64,000 nucleotides of DNA, taken from Ulvibacter algarum (GTDB taxonomy: Bacteria; Bacteroidota; Bacteroidia; Flavobacteriales; Flavobacteriaceae). The notes beneath the pieces were generated by a model, which made no database searches, was not told where the DNA came from, and worked only from the letters and a program-made list of their open reading frames with translations. Below, in pieces: positions 58,135 to 64,000 of the stretch (the first letter of the stretch is position 1; the number at the start of each line of letters is the position of its first letter). The stretch is taken from positions 124,001 through 188,000 of the forward strand of contig CANLBJ010000004.1 in assembly GCA_947488905.1 (NCBI GenBank). Reading direction: 5' to 3'. The position numbers were made by a program, and so were the translations under genes.

Positions 58135-60606
58135 TTAAAATTTCCAGTCTAAATCACCCTTTTTGTCTACGTTTAGCATAATCACATCTCCCTTTTTCAC
58201 CTTACCTGTAATTATCATTCTAGAAAGTGGTGACCTAAGTTCATTACGAATCACTCCTCTTAATGGTCTTGCGCCATACTTAGGTGTAAATCCTTTCATT
58301 GCTAATATATCAATTGCTTCTTCGGAAATGTTAAGGGTAATATCCTGTTTGCTTAAAGATTTTAACAAGTCTTTTAATTGAATTTTAAAGATTTTTGAAA
58401 CATTTTCTTTAGTGATTGGTGCAAAAGGAATGATCTCTGTTAAACGACCTAAAAATTCTGGTCTAAAGTGGTTGCCCATCATTTCTAATAAATCACTAGA
58501 CTTCGGGATAATCCCATTTCCGAAGGAAGAAACAATATGATCACTACCTATGTTTGATGTAAATAATATCACGGCATTAGAAAAATCTCCTTCTTTACCA
58601 AGTCTGTCATGCAATTTACCTTCATCTAATATCTGCAGAAAAATATCAAAAACTGACGGGTGTGCTTTCTCAATCTCATCAAAGAGAACAATAGAATAAG
58701 GTTTTTGTCTAATTTTATTTACCAAAAGACCTCCCTCTTCATACCCCACATATCCTGGAGGTGCTCCGTATAATAACGCTGCAGAATGCTCTTCTTTAAA
58801 CTCAGACATATCAAATCTTATGATTGAACTCTCTGTCTGAAATAAAAACTCTGCCAGTGCTTTTGCCAATTCTGTTTTACCTGTACCCGTAGGTCCAGAA
58901 AAGAAAAATGACCCCGTAGGCAAACCTGCTTTACTAAGCCCTGCTCTAGACTCTAAAATTGCTTCTGTAATAACTTTTACAGCGTGATCCTGCCCTATTA
59001 CCCTTTTTTGAAGCTGTGCTTCCATGGTTAATAATCGCTCTTTCTCATCTGCTTGCAAACTACCCACAGGGATACCTGTCTTATTTGATATAGTAGATGC
59101 TATGTCACTCTTTAAAATACTTTTCTTCTCACGACTAGCGATCTTACTTAGTGATTTTAATATTTTTTCTAAAAGGGTAAAACCTTTTTTAGGTGTTTTT
59201 ATATTCTGAAATATCAAAGTATCTGGCAACTCGTCAAATAGAAGATAACTTAATCTATCTTTCATTTGTAAGTATAGCCAAGACTGCTCTGAGAGCACCT
59301 CTTCTTTTGATGCTTTGCTAGCTTTTAATTGCTCTAACTGTTCACTTAAAAGACTTATTTCTGCTTGTGAGGTCTGCAACATAAATTTTGTTGAAGACAT
59401 TGCTCTATCTATAAGATCTACAGCAGCATCTGGCAAACTACGCTCTTTATTGTATCGTTTTGCTAATTTTATAGACTCATCAATTGACTCTTTTTTAATC
59501 TCTAGATCGTGATGCTCTGTGTAATATGATATGGTATTTAATATCATTCTAGAAGCTTCCTCTTCACTAGGCTCTTCTAGTCTGACTATCTCAAACTGTC
59601 TAGATAAACCTTGATCAGACTCTATATGTTTTCTATAAGAATCATTAGTAGAGGTACCTATAATAGTTAAATCTCCTTTTATGAGTTCTGCTTTTAAAAT
59701 ATTAGCCAACCCTTGATTACCAGAATCTTTATCTGTTAGATTATTAATCTCGTCAATTAATAAGATAGGCTTCTCATATTCTTTTGCAGCTTCTATCACC
59801 TTTTTTAATCTATCTTCTATTTCGCCTTTATAGCCAGCACCAGAAACAAGATTAATAAAGTCTAGGTCAAAAATTTGTGCATTTTTAATGTTATCTGGCA
59901 CAGAGTCACTTAATGTAGCGTATGTGAAACCGTTTAATAATACCGTTTTCCCTACACCGGGGTCACCTATTATCAATACATTAGGTTTTGATTTTCTACC
60001 TAATATTTCAGCAACCATTTTTAACTCTGAATGTCTACCGTATATTTTTTCAAGTTCTCCAGAAGTTGCTAGTGCAGTTTTATTTGTACAATAAGAATCT
60101 AAGATAGTCACATCTAATGGCTTATTATTAGAGCCAGCACTAGATTTTAAACCTGTTTTCTTATTAGAAGAGCTACTTTTTACAGCTATATTACTTATTA
60201 ATTCTCCTGGTGTAATAGGCAATGTTTTTAATTGCTCATAGGTAAAACCTACACCTGGAGTGCATAATGCTATTAAAACACAATGTTCATCTATAAAGTC
60301 TGCTCCTATTTTAATTTTTACAGATTCTGCTTCATAAAAAACAGCCTCAATACTCTTATCGCCAGATATAGTTTCTGAAATTTTAGTTGATTTTGGAAAC
60401 CCCTCTAATCGAACCTCTGCCCACTCTTCTACATAATAAGCATCTTGACCAATCTTCTCAAGATATTTAAGCATCCCTACATCTTTATGAAGCAAAGCTT
60501 TTAATAAGTGCGCAGAAGAGTATTCTTGGTTTTGATACTCTTTAGCAATTGCTTGCGAAATGTGAATTGCATTTTTTAATTTTTCTGAAATAGGTTGATC
60601 TGTCAT
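58135..60606 (-). CDS. clpV: T6SS sheath-recycling ATPase ClpV (TssH)
   Basis: The product has 823 residues. A Clp N domain (1-145) is followed by two AAA+ modules. Walker A of the first is GDPGVGKT (about 214-221), with Walker B ILLIDEINNL. Walker A of the second is GPTGTGKT (about 570), with IVLFDEIEKAHP, and a Clp D2-small domain closes the protein. A coiled M-domain lies between (about 410-440). ClpV breaks down contracted sheaths. The upstream 305 bases contain its promoter. Confidence 0.95.
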   Translation of the reverse strand: MTDQPISEKLKNAIHISQAIAKEYQNQEYSSAHLLKALLHKDVGMLKYLEKIGQDAYYVEEWAEVRLEGFPKSTKISETISGDKSIEAVFYEAESVKIKIGADFIDEHCVLIALCTPGVGFTYEQLKTLPITPGELISNIAVKSSSSNKKTGLKSSAGSNNKPLDVTILDSYCTNKTALATSGELEKIYGRHSELKMVAEILGRKSKPNVLIIGDPGVGKTVLLNGFTYATLSDSVPDNIKNAQIFDLDFINLVSGAGYKGEIEDRLKKVIEAAKEYEKPILLIDEINNLTDKDSGNQGLANILKAELIKGDLTIIGTSTNDSYRKHIESDQGLSRQFEIVRLEEPSEEEASRMILNTISYYTEHHDLEIKKESIDESIKLAKRYNKERSLPDAAVDLIDRAMSSTKFMLQTSQAEISLLSEQLEQLKASKASKEEVLSEQSWLYLQMKDRLSYLLFDELPDTLIFQNIKTPKKGFTLLEKILKSLSKIASREKKSILKSDIASTISNKTGIPVGSLQADEKERLLTMEAQLQKRVIGQDHAVKVITEAILESRAGLSKAGLPTGSFFFSGPTGTGKTELAKALAEFLFQTESSIIRFDMSEFKEEHSAALLYGAPPGYVGYEEGGLLVNKIRQKPYSIVLFDEIEKAHPSVFDIFLQILDEGKLHDRLGKEGDFSNAVILFTSNIGSDHIVSSFGNGIIPKSSDLLEMMGNHFRPEFLGRLTEIIPFAPITKENVSKIFKIQLKDLLKSLSKQDITLNISEEAIDILAMKGFTPKYGARPLRGVIRNELRSPLSRMIITGKVKKGDVIMLNVDKKGDLDWKF

Positions 60607-60911
60607 TTAATAAAACAGTTGAGAGGTTAATTTGCTAAATATTATAAACCTTAAATTTAATGCTAATTTATATATAATTGAATTTTTGAAGCGAAAAAAA
60701 CATTACCCCATTTTACTATATAAACGTGAAGTATATTAAAATTCCTTGATGTTTTTTTGAGACATTAAACACTCATTCGATTTTCTGAAGCTAGTTACTA
60801 TGATTATTACAGACTAAATTCTAACTAATAGTAATCTATTTAATTGCCAATAAGCGTTTGTAGCTCAAGCAATATGACACGTATTAATAAATTAATTTAA
60901 ATCACTAAAAA
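60607..60911. other. Intergenic region upstream of clpV
   Basis: No gene was seen in these 305 bases. It should hold the clpV promoter. The best partial match to a -7 box on the minus strand is TAAATTTA near 60653. The 107-residue membrane protein gene ends at the right edge. Confidence 0.4.
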
Positions 60912-61235
60912 CTAATTATACAAAAAGTAATCTGAAGTAAATAGATAAAGACGCTCTCCTATAAAAGCGAGAAGTATTAAAAAAAACATTAAAAGAAAAC
61001 GCTGCGTGTTAAAGGCAAAAGTTCTTAACTCATTACGTTTCTTGTTAAGTATAAAGTTTACTAAAAAAAACATTACCATAGATATAATAACACCGATAGA
61101 ACCAGCAATATATATGTAATACTCTTGATACCAATGATACCCAAACTTTGAAAAATAAACAAAAACATACCTGCCAAAATAATTAATTAAGATAATAAGC
61201 AAAGTCCAGATTAATATTTTTAGGTATTTATTCAT
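60912..61235 (-). CDS. Small three-helix membrane protein, candidate immunity to the lipase
   Basis: The product has 107 residues with three transmembrane helices (about 5-28, 40-64 and 80-103) and aromatic-rich loops (YHWYQEYYIYI). No family was recognised. It is the gene directly after the GxSxG lipase (60 bases) on the same strand, the place where an immunity gene is expected. Immunity proteins to phospholipase effectors are often membrane or periplasmic proteins. The function is inferred from position. Confidence 0.62.
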   Translation of the reverse strand: MNKYLKILIWTLLIILINYFGRYVFVYFSKFGYHWYQEYYIYIAGSIGVIISMVMFFLVNFILNKKRNELRTFAFNTQRFLLMFFLILLAFIGERLYLFTSDYFLYN

Positions 61236-61295
61236 TTTACTAAAATTTAATTTTAAAGTGAATTCTTGTTCTTTTTACGAGCTAGAATCATATAT

Positions 61296-62888
61296 CTATT
61301 TTTTACCCGAAGAAAAACAATCTGTCAGTGCTTTTTTAACGTTGTGACTATCATCATCAAATAAATCTGAATGGCTAAGCCCGTGAGATGTCATTGCTAA
61401 ATAAGGAATACTCCCCGGCTTCACAATCATTGACGGATCTTCAATATCACAAGTAGCTACTAAATCTTCATTATAATTATTTATTAACCCATGATATACT
61501 GTCAAATTTCTTCTAGCCTCTTTTAATTGAGCATCTAGAGTTCCTGTCGCGATCCATTCTATATTGTCAATTATATCTACAATAGATAATAAATCGTCTG
61601 GGTTAACAAATTGACTTATCATTCTCATAAGAATTTCTTTTAAAGAATTCTCATCATCTCTAATAACAGCATTCTCAATACCTGTTGCAAAATTCTCAAA
61701 ACTAGACTTCTTATCTCTTGTATCATATGGATCAAGATCTGTTATATTAAAGTCTTCAATTGTAAACTTACCATCTACTTGCTCTTTAGGAGACCAAGAG
61801 GTATCATCTATTTTAAGTATAAGACCCGTTTCTTCTTCGGTAAAAATACTATCTAATAAACCTAATAAATAGCTATCGCTCTCATTAGTTGTAATGTCAA
61901 GAATCCTATTAATTATTCTCATTAGTGGTATTAACTCAAAATCTTCAAGAAACTCAGATCTTCCATAACCACCTGTTCTATCTTGTTGATTAGCAAGAAA
62001 GCGATTTTTTCTTATACCTATGAGGTTTAGTAAATCATTTAGTATAGATAAAAACTCCTTCTTTTCTGCAGAAACATTGTTTCTATTGCCAATAAAAGCA
62101 ACATTACAAACAACAACTGTCATAATTTTTTCTGCTTCAGCTAACAAGTCATGAGTTGTTGACCATATTGCAGGTCCTTCTGTATGGTTATTTATAACTA
62201 TGTCTTTTAAGTGGGTATAGACATCAAAATCAATTTCTTTAAGATTCTTAAGTGCATCATCTAGATCTTTTTTATCGTAAAAATTCTCAATTAAGTACTC
62301 TAGATTTTTCAATGTGAAATCTGCTACAAATCTTTGTGTTATATCATACTCATTGTACACATTGATTATTTTACAATCTTTATGTAATCTTTGATGATTG
62401 AGCTGATGCTGTTCTTTAAAAAATGGAGTAGAAAGGTATGTGATACTCTTTATTGACCAAGATTTAGGAAAGTCTTCATTATCTGCTATCAACTCTGTAA
62501 ATTGATTAATAACATTACCACCGTGAGAGTGACCTATTAAATGAAAGTGAATTTCCCTCTTTTTCCAATTAGCGTACACTCTTAGTAATAAATCTAGTAT
62601 TCTAGCTGCACCCTCATTTCTATCTTTTGTATTATTATCACCAGACCAGCTATAAAATTCGCTTTCTATATGCAAGTCATTATACGCATCCTTTAAAGCC
62701 TTTACACCTTCTAGAAAGTTCTCAGTACCTTTCCAATAATTTGCATTTGCTTCGTGTTTTAAACCTTTTGTATTTATTGGATCTTGAGTACCCGCAACAA
62801 ATTCAATGATATCTGTAGGTAGCTTTATTTTAGCATTTACAGTCTTTGTAGTACCATCATCAAAACGTAATCTAAACTTATTTCCCAT
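61296..62888 (-). CDS. Lipase-fold probable T6SS effector
   Basis: The product has 530 residues without signal peptide. Residues 25-240 are an alpha/beta hydrolase with the nucleophile elbow GHSHG (119-123, Ser121) in HFHLIGHSHGGNVINQF, and the preceding FYSWSGDN (about 79-86), common in T6SS lipase-like toxins. Candidate acidic and His residues follow (VYNEYDITQRF, and His in a later loop). The C-terminal 280 residues are helical and unassigned. It starts 10 bases after an Hcp with an extra domain, so it is probably loaded through that Hcp. Phospholipase activity is likely but untested. Confidence 0.78.
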   Translation of the reverse strand: MGNKFRLRFDDGTTKTVNAKIKLPTDIIEFVAGTQDPINTKGLKHEANANYWKGTENFLEGVKALKDAYNDLHIESEFYSWSGDNNTKDRNEGAARILDLLLRVYANWKKREIHFHLIGHSHGGNVINQFTELIADNEDFPKSWSIKSITYLSTPFFKEQHQLNHQRLHKDCKIINVYNEYDITQRFVADFTLKNLEYLIENFYDKKDLDDALKNLKEIDFDVYTHLKDIVINNHTEGPAIWSTTHDLLAEAEKIMTVVVCNVAFIGNRNNVSAEKKEFLSILNDLLNLIGIRKNRFLANQQDRTGGYGRSEFLEDFELIPLMRIINRILDITTNESDSYLLGLLDSIFTEEETGLILKIDDTSWSPKEQVDGKFTIEDFNITDLDPYDTRDKKSSFENFATGIENAVIRDDENSLKEILMRMISQFVNPDDLLSIVDIIDNIEWIATGTLDAQLKEARRNLTVYHGLINNYNEDLVATCDIEDPSMIVKPGSIPYLAMTSHGLSHSDLFDDDSHNVKKALTDCFSSGKK

Positions 62889-62898
62889 TGATTCTATT

Positions 62899-63591
62899 TT
62901 ATGATGATTGTATTACAACTTCAAGCTCAATTTGCTCTAAATCACTATTAATAACGTAATCTTTTAACTTGTCGTCCTCTAGAATATTTCCTTGATATAA
63001 AAAGTCGTGAGATTTATCTTCTAGAAAGATGGTTACCTTATCGTTTATTCTGTTTTTTGTTTCAATATTTAAGACAAGCTTGTCTCCCACTGCATATTCT
63101 TCTACTTCATTTCCCTCAATATCTGTCAAGAAGTATTTAACTAATTCTTTCTCATCATTATTTAAGGTTGTGGCTTCTGCCCCTTCTCCTGGCATTGTTG
63201 TTCTCCAGTAAGAAGAATACTCTGCTACAGAATTAGAATCTTTTAAGCCTGCACTTGATATTCTTAATGTTTCGGCTAAAGGCTCATTACCAGTAGATGA
63301 AAAATTATTTTCCCAATTAAGAAGATTACAATCTATAAACTTAACAACGCGTGTTTTACCACCTAATATCACAGGATAAATATGCAACTCAAGCTGTTTT
63401 ATCTCATTTAATGAGAGCGCCCAATCTGCGAGATTTAAATCTTTTCTGGTTTCTATGGTAAGATTTAGCCCTAAAAAAATTGGCTTTTGAGTAGGTCTAC
63501 CCACACTATCTGCTCCTTGGTTAAACCCAAAAGAGAAACTGAGAACGTTTACCTCCAGCTCGTCAATTAATAATCTAGCTTTTACACTCAT
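62899..63591 (-). CDS. Hcp (TssD) with C-terminal extension, probable effector carrier
   Basis: The product has 230 residues. Residues 1-135 are a TssD/Hcp domain (FGFNQGADSVGRPTQKP, LRISSAGLKD). A linker (TTMPGEGAEA) joins it to an extra Ig-like beta domain (about 155-230; VGDKLVLNIETKNRINDKVT and SHDFLYQGN). The extension is similar in shape to the C-terminal domain of the PAAR protein. The gene is first in an Hcp-lipase-membrane protein cassette, so the extension likely binds the lipase for export. Confidence 0.85.
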   Translation of the reverse strand: MSVKARLLIDELEVNVLSFSFGFNQGADSVGRPTQKPIFLGLNLTIETRKDLNLADWALSLNEIKQLELHIYPVILGGKTRVVKFIDCNLLNWENNFSSTGNEPLAETLRISSAGLKDSNSVAEYSSYWRTTMPGEGAEATTLNNDEKELVKYFLTDIEGNEVEEYAVGDKLVLNIETKNRINDKVTIFLEDKSHDFLYQGNILEDDKLKDYVINSDLEQIELEVVIQSS

Positions 63592-63653
63592 AATCTTTTT
63601 GTTCTTAACGTTAGATAACGCTATACATTAATCTAAAAAGTAAAAACAATAGC

Positions 63654-63679
63654 GCCTTTTAATTAAAACATTAAAAGGC
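63654..63679. terminator. Possible terminator upstream of the extended hcp gene
   Basis: Perfect 10-base arms with a 6-base loop. No strong T run follows on the minus strand, so it may be a leader structure instead. Confidence 0.4.
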
Positions 63680-63798
63680 TCATTGCTAATCACTAGTAAA
63701 AATACAAAAATTATAGAGCAACCAAAAACGAATAAACACGCTATATATTTACGTTATTTGAAAGTAAGTATACTAAGCAAAACAGGTGCATTCTAACA

Positions 63799-63962
63799 TT
63801 AAATACTTTTATTTAATGTTACACGGGTGAATAACACTCCATTAGCAACTGCAGTTAATTTACCTGCAAATACAACTTCTGCCTCTATTTCAACAAATTG
63901 TATTGTTAATTCACCTACCAACAGAGTCTTACCTATAGTTTTATCTATTATTTCTAAACCTT
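63799..63962 (-). pseudogene. Gene fragment at the right end
   Basis: The reverse strand is open from about 63962 to the stop at 63799-63801 and reads GLEIIDKTIGKTLLVGELTI, then QFVEIEAEVVFAGKLTAVAN and ends LNKSI. No start codon is present and a TAA precedes it. The alternating pattern looks like a beta-rich domain end, perhaps a hotdog-like or VgrG-like tail. It may be a remnant or a frameshifted gene continuing beyond the window. Confidence 0.3.
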
Positions 63963-64000
63963 AGAGTTGTTTAAGAGCTTTATTTTTTTGAGATACCTAT

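Larger units (their letters stand above)
63592..64000. other. Right-hand end region of the window
   Basis: No intact gene was found. Two hairpins lie here: 10-base arms gccttttaat/attaaaaggc (63654-63663, 63670-63679) and 11-base arms around CTTT (63795-63820). A gene fragment follows (separate entry). The first hairpin is probably the terminator of a gene beyond, or a leader structure of the extended hcp. Confidence 0.45.

Noticed and set aside
1-64000. CRISPR arrays, tRNA or rRNA genes
   Set aside because: No regularly spaced direct repeats and no recognisable tRNA or rRNA sequence were seen on either strand.

Overview
The window is chromosomal DNA of a marine-type Flavobacteriaceae bacterium (phylum Bacteroidota). 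Supporting signs are the low G+C content, the -7 promoter boxes of the form TAnnTTTG that replace sigma70-type -10 boxes, TonB-dependent transport, DUF3570/DUF4266 proteins, and a type VI secretion system of the Bacteroidota-only subtype iii with TssN, TssO and TssP. No rRNA, tRNA or CRISPR array was seen.

Region 1 (about 1-31.5 kb) is a sulfide/persulfide, copper and respiratory stress region. It holds two RND efflux systems (one with CusA fused to TolC), a sulfide:quinone oxidoreductase, two metallo-beta-lactamase/rhodanese proteins of the persulfide dioxygenase type, a periplasmic rhodanese, a TauE/SafE exporter, an HMA metal-binding protein, a copper-type TonB receptor, cytochrome bd oxidase, c-type cytochromes, OsmC, Dps, a 1-Cys peroxiredoxin, HemN, and a flavin-transfer group (ApbE, DUF4266, DUF3570, thioredoxin). 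A Crp/Fnr-family regulator with a Cys77/Cys83/Cys84 cluster sits at the right end. Ten promoters in this region carry an inverted repeat close to TGTAAC-N4-GTTACA, and the centre of the repeat is 33 bp (once 34 bp) upstream of the centre of a TAnnTTTR -7 box. This places each operator near -41.5, the class II activator position. I infer one regulon, probably controlled by the Crp/Fnr protein and including its own operon.

Region 2 (31.7-64 kb) is the T6SS-iii locus. Structural genes are tssO, two hcp genes, vgrG, PAAR, tssP, tssK, tssN, tssG, tssE, tssF, tssC, tssB and clpV, plus an NlpC/P60 peptidoglycan hydrolase. TssQ and TssR are not in the window. Two effector cassettes are visible: PAAR with a 1133-residue VasX-like pore-forming toxin and its overlapping immunity gene, and an Hcp with an extra C-terminal domain followed by a GxSxG lipase and a small membrane protein.

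The most unusual part is 32.6-40 kb, downstream of the toxin. It contains six paralogues of a two-helix membrane protein family sharing the motif WYMDKNRPLPPG (the one next to the toxin is the presumed immunity protein). Mixed in with them are two tiny membrane proteins that resemble a transmembrane hairpin of the toxin itself, and remnants of a vgrG, a PAAR gene, a tyrosine transposase and one or two toxin tails. This reads as a fossil record of successive effector-immunity replacements, with immunity genes kept after their toxins were lost. One immunity copy is split by a frameshift in an A10 tract, and a lipoprotein gene in the same scar carries an (AT)10 tract, so both could be phase-variable.
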